From contig CATMRP010000008.1 in NCBI GenBank assembly GCA_950073835.1, forward strand, positions 1-57,473: a stretch of DNA of 57,473 nt. Direction: 5' to 3'. The stretch is from an uncultured Alteromonadaceae bacterium. GTDB taxonomy: Bacteria; Pseudomonadota; Gammaproteobacteria; Enterobacterales; Alteromonadaceae. Below the pieces are notes generated by a model. It worked only from the letters and a program-made list of their open reading frames with translations. It had not been told where the DNA came from and did not search any database. Positions 1 through 11,066 of this stretch are shown here, in pieces. Position 1 is the stretch's first letter. Each line of letters begins with the position of its first letter. The translations under genes were made by a program, and so were the position numbers.

Positions 1-836
1 TGGTTAAGGGTTTGCTCACGCTCGTCGTGACCACCGCCTAAACCAGCGCCACGCTGACGGCCAACGGCATCGATTTCATCGATAAAGATAATACACGGCG
101 CTGCTTTACGGGCTTGTTCAAACATATCACGAACCCGTGATGCACCAACACCAACAAACATTTCGACGAAATCGGAACCTGAGATAGTAAAAAACGGTAC
201 TTTCGCTTCACCGGCAATGGCTTTTGCCAGCAGCGTTTTACCCGTACCAGGCGGGCCTACCATCAGTACACCCTTAGGGATCTTACCGCCCAGCTTCTGG
301 AATTTTGAGGGGTCGCGCAGAAAATCAACCAACTCGGAGACATCTTCCTTGGCTTCGTCGCACCCGGCAACGTCAGCAAAGGTCGTTTTAATTTGATCTT
401 CACTCAATAAGCGCGCTTTGCTCTTACCAAATGACATTGCACCACGGCCACCACCGCCCTGCATTTGTCGCATGAAAAATATCCATACGGCGATAAGCAG
501 TAGCATTGGGAACCACGAAATGAAAATGGATGTCAGAATGGACGGTTGCTCAGGCGGCTCACCCAGCACGCGAACATCCTGTTTAACCAAATCTGAAATC
601 AGCTGGTCGTCAAAATACGGGATGTAGGTCTTGAAGGTTTCACCTGAACGCTTCACACCACGGATTTCGTTAGTGTCACTACTGATTCGGACCTCACGAA
701 TGGTGCCTTGTTTTACTTCTTTTAGAAATGTGGTGTAGTCAGTTTGTGCCCGGCCAGATTCGCTGGGAGAAAAACTTTGGAAAACCGCCATTAAAACTAC
801 TGCGATCACCAACCACAAGATTAAGTTTTTTGCCAT
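1..836 (-). CDS. ftsH: ATP-dependent zinc metalloprotease FtsH (5' part; gene runs off the left edge)
   Basis: Membrane AAA+ protease that degrades unstable cytosolic and membrane proteins, including sigma-32 and LpxC in E. coli. The visible 278 residues start at the ATG at 836. They show an N-terminal membrane segment (about residues 4-22), a periplasmic domain, a second membrane segment (about 100-118) followed by the Gly-rich linker, Walker A GPPGTGKT at 194-201 and a Walker B ending IIFIDEID. The HExxH zinc site lies beyond position 1 and cannot be checked. No gene lies directly upstream, although rlmE usually precedes ftsH in related bacteria; a sigma-32-like promoter sits about 560 bases upstream (1392-1419). 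Identity is secure from the AAA motifs and the two-span N-terminus. Confidence 0.96.
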   Translation of the reverse strand, partial: MAKNLILWLVIAVVLMAVFQSFSPSESGRAQTDYTTFLKEVKQGTIREVRISSDTNEIRGVKRSGETFKTYIPYFDDQLISDLVKQDVRVLGEPPEQPSILTSIFISWFPMLLLIAVWIFFMRQMQGGGGRGAMSFGKSKARLLSEDQIKTTFADVAGCDEAKEDVSELVDFLRDPSKFQKLGGKIPKGVLMVGPPGTGKTLLAKAIAGEAKVPFFTISGSDFVEMFVGVGASRVRDMFEQARKAAPCIIFIDEIDAVGRQRGAGLGGGHDEREQTLN

Positions 837-1142
837 GTCGCTCAATGCTACTAACCTCTGTAAAAATCATCCGGTCTCAATGTGACGCCAAATTGCGCCA
901 CTAAAAACGACCGGTGAGTGTCTCAAAAACGCGATAACTAAGCCTACTATACTTTACAGGTGCTTGCTACCTAATACGCTTCTCTACAACGCGCTCCGGG
1001 CAGTTCCGAGGCGCGTAATCTTTCGCTTCAGATGACGTTTTTGTTAACGCAAAACAACCATCCGAACATTCCCACTACTATTACGCACTAAGACTGCAAA
1101 TCTTTTGCCAGGTTCCAGTCATTTACTGTGCGAATTCCCTGT

Positions 1143-1193
1143 TGGCGGCAAACTGCAATCTCCTGAGGAGTATCGCACCGTTTACTGTGGCCA
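1143..1193 (-). ncRNA. Candidate structured RNA element in the ftsH leader
   Basis: Read on the minus strand, TGGC/GCCA, GTAAAC/GTTTGC, GCGAT/ATTGC and CTCC/GGAG nest into one hairpin with a TCA loop. Two of the pairs are G-U wobbles that exist only in the minus-strand RNA; on the plus strand they would be A-C mismatches. This favours a structure carried by the ftsH-direction transcript. I do not recognise it as a known riboswitch or small RNA. Confidence 0.35.
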
Positions 1194-1334
1194 CTATGAT
1201 AAACTCCCTTTTCTACGGGCTATCCATTCAATCTGTTCAATCCTGAACCTAAAAGTATTTCGTTAATTACGCCTTATCCGATAAGCGAGTTAACCCAATC
1301 GTTGAAAGAAACGCTCAATTTATCAACCGATGGA

Positions 1335-1368
1335 CGTGGTAAAAGGCGACTTTTTTGTCTTTACCACG
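1335..1368. repeat. Inverted repeat at the start of the ftsH leader
   Basis: CGTGGTAAA at 1335-1343 pairs perfectly with TTTACCACG at 1360-1368. A smaller GAC/GTC pair inside flanks six T. The T tract is in the loop, not after the stem, so this is not a normal terminator. It lies just downstream of the predicted heat-shock start and could form a 5'-end hairpin of that transcript. Confidence 0.45.
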
Positions 1369-1391
1369 CGATCTCATTAGGATTGTAGTCG

Positions 1392-1419
1392 AGATGGCGT
1401 TAGAATACGCTTTTTCAAG
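1392..1419 (-). promoter_or_regulatory. Sigma-32-like heat-shock promoter for ftsH
   Basis: On the minus strand CTTGAAA is followed by 13 bases and then CGCCATCT. This matches the E. coli sigma-32 pattern CTTGAAA-N13/14-CCCCATNT at every defined position but one. It points towards ftsH, which is heat-shock regulated in E. coli through the promoter in front of rlmE-ftsH. A transcript from here would start near 1385 and carry a leader of about 550 bases. Confidence 0.6.
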
Positions 1420-1457
1420 ACAGACTTTGCACTTAAATTGTAAGAAAAACTTAAATA

Positions 1458-1751
1458 ATGAAACTTTCAAATAAACAAAAGCAATTCCTTAAAGGCCTGG
1501 CTCACCCGTTAAAACCCGTTGTACAGCTCGGCGGCAATGGTTTAACCGAAGGTGTACTGGCAGAAATCGACAACGCATTGAACCATCACGAATTAATCAA
1601 AGTGAAAGTGCCTTCGGATGACCGGGAAGAAAAGGCGCTGATTATGGACGCCATTATTCGCGAAACCGCTAGCGAGAAATTACAGGTGATCGGCCACACA
1701 CTGATTCTTTACCGCCCTAGCGAAGAATGTAAAATTCAGTTGCCAAAATAA
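1458..1751 (+). CDS. yhbY: YhbY, CRM-domain RNA-binding protein
   Basis: A 97-residue protein made of a single CRS1/YhbY (CRM) domain, the same length as E. coli YhbY, which associates with pre-50S ribosomal particles. The start is MKLSNKQKQFLKGLAHPLKP, and the GNGLTEG segment (about residues 26-32) corresponds to the conserved RNA-binding loop. It is divergent from ftsH, as yhbY is from rlmE-ftsH in E. coli, and supports the identity of the flanking ftsH. Role in ribosome assembly is known for the family, not shown here. Confidence 0.93.
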   Translation: MKLSNKQKQFLKGLAHPLKPVVQLGGNGLTEGVLAEIDNALNHHELIKVKVPSDDREEKALIMDAIIRETASEKLQVIGHTLILYRPSEECKIQLPK

Positions 1752-1836
1752 GTCATACTATCATCTTCTGCACTTTCCCTTTCCGTAAACGTTAGGTAAC
1801 ATAACTTAACATCTTACTAACAAGAACGGAGTTGCA

Positions 1837-2613
1837 ATGCAGATAGCCAATCATACAGCTGTGATCACAGGCGGGTGCTCAGGGCTGGGCCTGGCGGTTG
1901 CCAAACAACTGGTGTCATCGGGCGCCAATGTTGTTCTTATCGATATCAACAGTGAGGCCGGCACCAAACAACAAGCCGAGTTAGGTACTGACAATACCCT
2001 GTTCATCAATGCCGACGTCACCAGTGAACAAGCCATCAGCGCCGCGCTGGATGTGGCTGTGGAGCGCTTTGGTGCAATTCATTTTTGCGTAAATTGTGCT
2101 GGCATTGCGCCAGCCGAGCGTACACTTAATAAACAAGGCGAGCCCGCCAGCCTGACGCGTTTTAATCAGACTCTGTCAATTAACCTCAGTGGCACCTACA
2201 ACGTAGCGCGGCTGGCCGCCGCGAAAATGGCTGCAAATGCTCCCCAACCAGACACTGGCGAACGCGGTGTAATCATCAACACGGCATCCATCGCCGGTTA
2301 TGAAGGTCAGATAGGCCAAACCGCCTATGCCGCAAGTAAAGCGGCCATTATTGGCTTAACACTGCCGATGGCAAGGGATCTGTCGAACCTGGGTATTCGG
2401 GTTAATAGTATTGCGCCGGGCGTGATGGGCACTCCGTTGCTTACCGCTATGCCGCAACAGGTGCAGGACGCACTGGGTGCAAACGTTCCTTTTCCGGCCC
2501 GCCTTGGCAGTCCTGATGAGTTTGCCCAATTAGCGCAGCATATTTGCCAGAATAGCTATATTAATGGCGAAACCATCCGTCTGGATGGCGCATTACGCAT
2601 GCAGCCTAAGTAA
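1837..2613 (+). CDS. Short-chain dehydrogenase/reductase, HSD10-like 3-hydroxyacyl-CoA dehydrogenase
   Basis: A 258-residue classical SDR. The NAD-binding TGGCSGLG is at 11-18, the NCAGI stretch at 86-90, and catalytic Asn116, Ser151, Tyr164 and Lys168 (YAASK) are all present. The sequence resembles type II 3-hydroxyacyl-CoA dehydrogenases (HSD17B10 group), which oxidise 3-hydroxyacyl-CoA in fatty-acid or branched-chain amino-acid breakdown, but substrate cannot be read from sequence. It has its own ribosome site (AACGGAG, 8-9 bases before ATG) 85 bases after yhbY and no other acyl-CoA genes around it. Confidence 0.85.
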   Translation: MQIANHTAVITGGCSGLGLAVAKQLVSSGANVVLIDINSEAGTKQQAELGTDNTLFINADVTSEQAISAALDVAVERFGAIHFCVNCAGIAPAERTLNKQGEPASLTRFNQTLSINLSGTYNVARLAAAKMAANAPQPDTGERGVIINTASIAGYEGQIGQTAYAASKAAIIGLTLPMARDLSNLGIRVNSIAPGVMGTPLLTAMPQQVQDALGANVPFPARLGSPDEFAQLAQHICQNSYINGETIRLDGALRMQPK

Positions 2614-2633
2614 TATACGGGTAAAAATGAATT

Positions 2634-2656
2634 AGCGGGCTGCTGGCCAGCCCGCT
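2634..2656 (-). terminator. Terminator hairpin between the SDR gene and the Lon-type protease gene
   Basis: AGCGGGCTG (2634-2642) pairs with CAGCCCGCT (2648-2656), a 9-bp perfect stem. On the minus strand the stem is followed by AATTCATTTTT, so it fits as a terminator for the protease gene ending at 2672; on the plus strand no T tract follows. Confidence 0.55.
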
Positions 2657-2671
2657 CGGCTGCACCTGAAT

Positions 2672-5053
2672 TTATTCTTCTGCGCCGTTTACGGTACAGG
2701 CAATCTGATACAGGCGCTTAACCGCCAGGTCATTGACGGTATTTTTGGGATAACGGCCCCGACTGGAAAGCCCCCCTGCTACTTTTTCCATTAGCAATTC
2801 CAGCGCATCATCCACGGTTTCCACACTGTAGATGGCAAACTGGTCTTTTTTCACCGCATCCACTACGGCTTTATCGAGCACCAGATGCCGAACATTGGAT
2901 TTAGGGATAATCACGCCCTGCTCACCATTTAAACCGCGATGCTGACAAACATCAAAGAAGCCTTCTATTTTTTCGTTTACACCGCCCACCGCCTGCACTT
3001 CTCCGTACTGATTAATCGAGCCGGTAATTGCCAGCGACTGACGGGCAGGAATATCGGTAATGGCTGAAATCAGTGCCACCAGTTCGCCTAAGGAAGCACT
3101 GTCACCATCAATGTGGCCGTAAGATTGCTCAAGGGCTATGTTCGCTGATACCGTTAGCGGAAAGGCCTGCGCATATTTGTTACCGAGATAGCCGGTGAGC
3201 AGCATTACCCCTTTCGAGTGAATCGGCTGCCCCAACTCGACTTCCCGCTCAATATCCACCACACCACTGGCGCCGGCATAAACCGTGGCGGTAATTCGTG
3301 CCGGTGTACCAAACGCCGTATCGCCAATATCCATCACCGTAAGGCCATTAACCTTTCCGATGGCCTTGCCATGGGTTGCAATGAGTACCTGACCTTCTTT
3401 TATATCGTTAAGCAACGACGTACTAACGCGGCCAGTGCGACGCTTTTTAGCCATTAACGCCGAGTTAAGATGACTTAAATCAAGTTGCTTATCACCCACT
3501 TTTATACAGAAATAATGAGCCTCATTAAGCAATTCAATCACATCGGCAAAATGCGCCGACAGTTTTTCCTGATGTTCAGCCATACGCAAAGAATACTCGA
3601 CCAGCCGATACATGGCGGGCTGAGTAATTCCCGACAGGCCAAGCTGCATGATTTTCTTGCGTACCCGGCCAACAAAATCATACAGGTTTTGCCGGGTTGC
3701 GCTGATCTCATGGTCAAAATCAACCAGTACCCTAAACAGTTCATTAAACTCGGAGTCGTAATCCTGCAAAGTATAGTAAAGGTCGCGGGAGCCCATCAGG
3801 ATAACCTTTACTTTCAGATCGATGGCCTGTGGCATCAGTGTCATGGCACTGGCCATGCCTACGTCCTGTTGCGGTAAGTCCATTTTTAATTTACCAAACT
3901 TGACCGCCAGTTTTAGTGCTTCCCACACGTAGGGCTGATGTAGCAGTTGATCGGCGTCGAGCAGCAGATACCCGCCGTTGGCCTTGTGCAGCGCGCCCGG
4001 GCGGATCATTTTATAGTTGGTGTACATTGCCCCGCCAAGATGGGTGTACTCAATCAGGCCAAACAGATTCTGGTAAGTCGGGTTGGGCTCATAAACCACC
4101 GGCGCACCGCTATCGAGGCTATGTGCACAAATAACATTGGGCAGAAAATGCTCTTCGAGGATCTCCCGGCGGTCCCGCTCATCGAGTTTTTCAGCTTTGG
4201 GCTCTTCGGTCAGAAAAGCTATCACCGCTTCAATCAGGTGAGACTTTAACTGCCGCAGGTGTTTCAATACCCCGAGATCACCTGAATATTTATGTTCTAA
4301 TTCCTTAAGCAGTGGCCGGATGCCATGTTCTGCGGTATCCCGGTTCAGCTTACGTAGCTGCTCTGAATTTTCCCGCTTCCACACCGGTAACGAGAGCAGA
4401 CTCTCACTTAACCGGTTTTCCAGTTCGTCGATTAACTTATAAAAACCCTCGCGTTGCTGCTCGGTGAGCTGGGCAAACTCACTGTCATCAATGGGCTTAT
4501 TGTTGACGATAGGAGCAAAGCTAACGGTTCCCTGCTCTTCATGCATGGCCACCGAATTGGCCTGGGCAAAGCGCTCAACACTGTTAATGGCTTCATCGTA
4601 TTTTTGTTCGAAATGTCTGGCAATTGCCGCTTTCTTACGTTGATAACCCGGGTTATCAAAGGCCGCCGGAAAAGTATCGAGTAATTCATCCACCAGATTC
4701 GCCATATCCCGGGCAAATTCCCGCGCTCCACCGGGATGCATGCGCAACACCAAAGGCTCGCGTTCTTCCTCAAAATTGTTGATAAAACACCAGTCATCGG
4801 GCGTAGCCAGTTTACTGACATGCCGCTCGATATATTCCTTAACCAGCGTGAAGCGGCCCGTGGCATGCTCGCCCATTACATACAGGTTGTAACCGGTAGA
4901 ATCGATGTTTAAACCAAAAGTGAGCGCCTCGCGGGCCCGTTCCTGACCGATAAAGGTCGAGTTTAACGCCGCATCATCTTTAAGTGCCTGATTGATGGCC
5001 CGACGATTTATATTGGGGGTGAGCTGTGTGGCAGGTAACCGCTCCCAGGTCAT
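2672..5053 (-). CDS. Lon-type ATP-dependent protease, AAA_32/S16 family
   Basis: A 793-residue protein resembling E. coli YcbZ (LonH) and its longer relatives: an N-terminal AAA_32-type ATPase region, a central helical part and a C-terminal S16 Lon protease domain. The catalytic dyad is Ser652 (in DGDSAS) and Lys695 (in GGVNEK), 43 residues apart, exactly as in E. coli Lon (Ser679/Lys722). The P-loop-like segment GEHATGRFT near residue 62 has Arg where Walker A normally has Lys, so ATPase activity should not be assumed. The gene is alone, with a terminator hairpin after it. Substrates are unknown. Confidence 0.88.
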   Translation of the reverse strand: MTWERLPATQLTPNINRRAINQALKDDAALNSTFIGQERAREALTFGLNIDSTGYNLYVMGEHATGRFTLVKEYIERHVSKLATPDDWCFINNFEEEREPLVLRMHPGGAREFARDMANLVDELLDTFPAAFDNPGYQRKKAAIARHFEQKYDEAINSVERFAQANSVAMHEEQGTVSFAPIVNNKPIDDSEFAQLTEQQREGFYKLIDELENRLSESLLSLPVWKRENSEQLRKLNRDTAEHGIRPLLKELEHKYSGDLGVLKHLRQLKSHLIEAVIAFLTEEPKAEKLDERDRREILEEHFLPNVICAHSLDSGAPVVYEPNPTYQNLFGLIEYTHLGGAMYTNYKMIRPGALHKANGGYLLLDADQLLHQPYVWEALKLAVKFGKLKMDLPQQDVGMASAMTLMPQAIDLKVKVILMGSRDLYYTLQDYDSEFNELFRVLVDFDHEISATRQNLYDFVGRVRKKIMQLGLSGITQPAMYRLVEYSLRMAEHQEKLSAHFADVIELLNEAHYFCIKVGDKQLDLSHLNSALMAKKRRTGRVSTSLLNDIKEGQVLIATHGKAIGKVNGLTVMDIGDTAFGTPARITATVYAGASGVVDIEREVELGQPIHSKGVMLLTGYLGNKYAQAFPLTVSANIALEQSYGHIDGDSASLGELVALISAITDIPARQSLAITGSINQYGEVQAVGGVNEKIEGFFDVCQHRGLNGEQGVIIPKSNVRHLVLDKAVVDAVKKDQFAIYSVETVDDALELLMEKVAGGLSSRGRYPKNTVNDLAVKRLYQIACTVNGAEE

Positions 5054-5190
5054 AGCTATGTTCTTCTTTATTGACTCTCATTACAGTGAATCCTGAATCC
5101 CCTTGCCTGTCAAACCCTAAACTTGTGTTTGCTCAATTTCCATACTAGCCTGACTGATTAATTCATAATCCCGCGCTCGGAACCACTACC

Positions 5191-5709
5191 ATGAAGTTAT
5201 TAGCCCTGTTATCGCTGCTGCTAAGTAGCACCTGTTTGGCCAAACCTGAGGTCATTGCCGTTAGTGATAGCGGCTTTATTGTTGAAAACAAAGCTCACAT
5301 CGATGCACCGGCTGATGAAGTGTGGCATGCCCTTATCAATGACATCGACAAGTGGTGGCCCAAAAGTCATAGTTGGTGGGGCGAACAAGGGCAGTTTACC
5401 CTGCAGGCAGACGCCGGTGGTTGCTTTTGTGAAGTGGCAGGAAATCGCTCCGCACAACACATGCAGGTTGTATTTGTCGATCCGCAAAAAGTGCTCCGAA
5501 TGACCGGCGGCCTGGGGCCCTTACAAGGCATGGGCGTGTTTGGCTCGCTAGACTGGGTATTTGAATCAGTGCCTGGTGGTACTCAGATTACGCTGACCTA
5601 TCGTGTACAGGGTTTCACACCCGACGGCTTCAGCGAACTGGCGCCGGTTGTTGCCGAGGTGCAGGGTTTACAGTTACAGGGCCTGGCAAATTACCTCATG
5701 AACGATTAA
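5191..5709 (+). CDS. Exported SRPBCC-fold protein
   Basis: A 172-residue protein with a clear signal peptide (MKLLALLSLLLSSTCLA, cleavage likely after residue 17). The mature part has the START/SRPBCC look: a first strand and a helix with DAPADEVWHALI, a Trp-rich segment (KWWPKSHSWWGEQG) and a long C-terminal helix. Such proteins bind hydrophobic ligands in a deep cavity; the ligand is unknown. It appears monocistronic, between the divergent protease gene and leuS. Export of this fold to the periplasm is inferred from the signal peptide alone. Confidence 0.7.
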   Translation: MKLLALLSLLLSSTCLAKPEVIAVSDSGFIVENKAHIDAPADEVWHALINDIDKWWPKSHSWWGEQGQFTLQADAGGCFCEVAGNRSAQHMQVVFVDPQKVLRMTGGLGPLQGMGVFGSLDWVFESVPGGTQITLTYRVQGFTPDGFSELAPVVAEVQGLQLQGLANYLMND

Positions 5710-5756
5710 ATTACGGTCAATTAAGCCAAATATTCCGCTTCATTGGGTTCAGCCTA

Positions 5757-5786
5757 TTGTGACATACGCCACCGCTAAGTTATTCT
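5757..5786 (+). promoter_or_regulatory. Candidate sigma-70 promoter of the leuS operon
   Basis: TTGTGA (5757-5762) and TATTCT (5781-5786) are separated by 18 bases. A short stem ATGGG/CCCAT (5787-5805) follows immediately. The hexamers fit the consensus at 4 and 5 of 6 positions, and the site is about 105 bases before the leuS ATG. Confidence 0.4.
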
Positions 5787-5891
5787 ATGGGGTTATTATA
5801 CCCATAATCTACTGGTGGTAGTGGTTAGACTCTTTTCACACCTGCTGCCGGTACAGTTGTTAAAGTTAAATAAAGCGGAAGCCTCAGGTAA

Positions 5892-8494
<2,603 letters not shown>

Positions 8495-8495
<1 letters not shown>

Positions 8496-9013
8496 TGCGC
8501 AGCTTAACTGTTTTCAGTAAAAGTCTGATCCTAATGATAACCACACTGGCTCTTGCCAGTTGTGGTTTTCATTTACGCAGCGATAAAACCCTGCCAAGCA
8601 ACACCGACTACCTGTACGTTCAGGCGACCAGTCAGAATGCGCCGCTGGTGCGAGCGCTGGAGAATCGCATGAAAGTGTATCAAATCAAGGGCGGCCCGGA
8701 AGCTGCCCGCGGTCAGGAAGAAACAACGATTACACTGCGTCTGCAGCCTGAGTCTCTGGATCGCCGGTTGCTGTCGGTATTTGCTACCGGTCAGGTAGCA
8801 GAATATGAACTGATTTATGCTGTTCGCTATACGGTGCTGTTTCCCAATGGCGAGGAACTTAAAACATCCTTTGAGGTCCTGCGGGAATATCAGGATGACC
8901 CCGATCAGGTGCTGGCAAAATCGCGCGAGCTGAATCTGGTGCTCAGTGAAATGCGCCTGGAAGCAGCCGACCGGATCATTCGCTTGTTGTCCAGTCAGTA
9001 CGCAGGGCTTTAA
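8495..9013 (+). CDS. lptE: LPS-assembly lipoprotein LptE
   Basis: Outer-membrane lipoprotein that plugs the LptD barrel and inserts lipopolysaccharide into the outer leaflet. The 172 residues begin with a lipoprotein signal whose lipobox LALASC puts the lipidated Cys at residue 23. The rest shows the alternating strand pattern of LptE, including the conserved early CGFHLR. It overlaps the leuS stop by one base and is followed after 4 bases by holA, the arrangement seen in E. coli (leuS-lptE-holA-nadD). Confidence 0.93.
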
Positions 9014-9017
9014 TCAG

Positions 9018-10058
9018 GTGCAGGTATATCCCGATCGCTTCAGGCAAACCTTGAAAGAGGGTCTTAAGGGCTGCTATCTGGTCTTTGGTGATGAGCCACA
9101 GCAAAAGTTTGAAATTCTGCAGGCATTAAGAGCAACCGCCAAACAGCAAGGTTTCGACGAGCGCACGGTTCTGGTGGCTGACGGCGAGTTCAGCTGGTCA
9201 CGATTAATCGATGCGACCCAGAGCATGTCACTATTTGCCGCCCGTCAGTTAATCGAGCTGGAATTACCTACCGGTAAGCCTGGCACCGAAGGCGCTGGTA
9301 TCTTCACCGATTTGGCCAGTAACTTATCGAGCGATACGCTGCTCATCATCCATGGAGGCAGAATTGGCAAGGACGTGCAGCGAACCAAATGGTTTAAAGC
9401 TCTCGACGCCATCGGGGTATTCACCATTTGCTATCCGCTGGAAGGCGCGCAGCTACACAAGTGGATCCAGCAACGCCTGCAATCAGAATCTTTTCAGTTT
9501 ACCCCCGCCTGCGTGAAGCTCATCGCTGACTTCAGTGAGGGCAATCTGATGGCTGCCGCCCAGGAAATTGAAAAACTTACCCTGGCCTACCCGGATAAGC
9601 AGTTGGACGAAGAAAAACTGGCCAGCGCCCTGGTAGATCAGTCGCGTTTTAACGTTTTTCAGCTGGTGGATATCATGCTGCAGGGCGATCGCACCCGATG
9701 TGTCAAAATCCTCCAACGGCTGGAAAGTGAAGGCATTGAACCCAACATCATCATCTGGGCACTGGTGCGGGAGTGGCAGACCCTGTGGAAACTGAATCAT
9801 CTGCAAAACAGCGGTCAGACAATCACCTGGCCGAAGCTGGGGATCTGGAAAAACCGCCAGGGCTATTACCAGCAGGCCATGCAACGGTTGTCAAAACACG
9901 ACCTGACGCAGATTGGTGAACAGCTCACCGAAGCCGACCAGCTGTTTAAGCAGACCTCAGTGGTCAGGCCCTATATCAAACTTTGCCATTTATGCCTGTT
10001 GTTCACCGGTGTGCCACTTGCGCATATGGCATTTGCTGAAAGTGCAGAGACTCTCTGA
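9018..10058 (+). CDS. holA: DNA polymerase III subunit delta
   Basis: Clamp-loader subunit that opens the beta sliding clamp. I place the start at GTG 9018, giving 346 residues beginning MQVYPDRF, which matches the usual HolA N-terminus and length (E. coli 343); an upstream in-frame start at 8946 would lie inside lptE and add 24 unrelated residues. The conserved YLVFGDEPQQK segment follows near residue 20. It overlaps nadD by one base (TGATG), implying coupled translation. Confidence 0.94.
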   Translation: MQVYPDRFRQTLKEGLKGCYLVFGDEPQQKFEILQALRATAKQQGFDERTVLVADGEFSWSRLIDATQSMSLFAARQLIELELPTGKPGTEGAGIFTDLASNLSSDTLLIIHGGRIGKDVQRTKWFKALDAIGVFTICYPLEGAQLHKWIQQRLQSESFQFTPACVKLIADFSEGNLMAAAQEIEKLTLAYPDKQLDEEKLASALVDQSRFNVFQLVDIMLQGDRTRCVKILQRLESEGIEPNIIIWALVREWQTLWKLNHLQNSGQTITWPKLGIWKNRQGYYQQAMQRLSKHDLTQIGEQLTEADQLFKQTSVVRPYIKLCHLCLLFTGVPLAHMAFAESAETL

Positions 10059-10699
10059 TGCGAGCGTTATTAGGGGGGACCTTTAACCCGCCGCATCAGG
10101 GCCATATAAAAGCGGGACTGGAAGCCATTAATGAGATTGGCGTTGAACGGCTGGGCTTATTACCCTGCAAATTTCCGCCACATAAAACAGCGCCGGAAAC
10201 AACCACGGCCCACCGCTTAAAAATGCTTGAACTGGCCTGTGAGGATGAGCCTGCGTTATACGTTGAGCCACTGGAACTATCGTTACCAGCGCCCTCTTAT
10301 ACGGTAAAGACGCTACAGCATTTACGCCGGACGCTGGGCAGTGAGCCATTGTTTTTCCTGTTGGGTGAAGATTCACTGTATAATCTGCCAAGCTGGTATC
10401 ACTGGCAATCACTGACAGACTTTTGTCATATTGTAGTCATGCGACGACCTGCCTCGGCCGGCGAAGCGGATGAAACACTGCGTGCATGGCTGACCGAGCG
10501 TCAGTGCACGCAAATAGAAACGTTTTATCACCAGCCTGCCGGGCTGGTGTATTATACCAACAGTCAGGACTATGCCGTGTCTTCCACGCAATTACGTGAT
10601 GCACTGACTGCCCAAACGACTGACCATGTGGTGACTGACTGGCTTAATCCGGCAGTGCTGCACTATATTAAACAACACAAGTTATACGGCACCACTTAA
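10058..10699 (+). CDS. nadD: Nicotinate-nucleotide adenylyltransferase
   Basis: Converts nicotinate mononucleotide and ATP to deamido-NAD in NAD biosynthesis. The 213 residues carry GGTFNPPHQGH at 6-16 (nucleotidyltransferase fold with the H-x-x-H ATP site) and the C-terminal SSTQLR motif. Length equals E. coli NadD (213). Translationally coupled to holA by a one-base stop/start overlap, and followed after 20 bases by rsfS. Confidence 0.97.
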   Translation: MRALLGGTFNPPHQGHIKAGLEAINEIGVERLGLLPCKFPPHKTAPETTTAHRLKMLELACEDEPALYVEPLELSLPAPSYTVKTLQHLRRTLGSEPLFFLLGEDSLYNLPSWYHWQSLTDFCHIVVMRRPASAGEADETLRAWLTERQCTQIETFYHQPAGLVYYTNSQDYAVSSTQLRDALTAQTTDHVVTDWLNPAVLHYIKQHKLYGTT

Positions 10700-10719
10700 G
10701 GTGTCAGCGAGGAGAACTT

Positions 10720-11037
10720 TTGCAACACGAGCAGCTTAAAGCGTTTGTCCTAGACAAAATTGACGATATGAAAGGACGGGATATCGTTGAATTAAATGTA
10801 AAAGGAAAATCAACCGTCACTGATACCATGGTCATCTGTTCGGGTAATTCCAAACGCCATGTCAGTTCGATTGCCGAACATGTTCAGGTAGAAGCCAAGC
10901 ACGCAGGTCATGCCCCGCTAAATGTGGAAGGCAAGGAAACCGGCGACTGGGTACTGGTCGACTTAGGCGATATCATAGTGCATATCATGCAGGATGAAGC
11001 CCGGGATTTTTATCAGCTGGAAAAGCTTTGGGGTTAA
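10720..11037 (+). CDS. rsfS: Ribosomal silencing factor RsfS
   Basis: Binds ribosomal protein uL14 and blocks joining of the subunits during starvation. The 105 residues show the DUF143 fold with DTMVICSGNSKRHV and the closing segment ARDFYQLEKLWG. The start is TTG at 10720, supported by the strong GAGGAGAA ribosome site 7-8 bases upstream. Sits between nadD and rlmH as in E. coli. Confidence 0.96.
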   Translation: MQHEQLKAFVLDKIDDMKGRDIVELNVKGKSTVTDTMVICSGNSKRHVSSIAEHVQVEAKHAGHAPLNVEGKETGDWVLVDLGDIIVHIMQDEARDFYQLEKLWG

Positions 11038-11066
11038 CTCCCCGGTCGACACGGAGTTAGTAAACT

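Larger units (their letters stand above)
837..1457. other. 621-base gene-free gap between ftsH and yhbY
   Basis: No reading frame of useful length or recognisable protein was found on either strand. I read the minus strand in frame looking for RlmE motifs such as DLGAAPGGW and found none. The gap holds a sigma-32-like promoter (1392-1419), an inverted repeat near its start (1335-1368), a long imperfect hairpin (1143-1193) and a GC-rich hairpin (about 991-1014). It probably acts as a long 5' leader of ftsH, or it may contain an unannotated small RNA on the minus strand. The yhbY promoter must also lie in its right end. Confidence 0.6.

Noticed and set aside
1335-1368. Intrinsic terminator
   Set aside because: The T tract lies in the loop, not after the stem, on either strand.
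837-1457. Decayed rlmE remnant in the ftsH-yhbY gap
   Set aside because: Reading all of the minus strand gave no RlmE-like stretch, only frequent stops, so I report absence of the gene, not a pseudogene.
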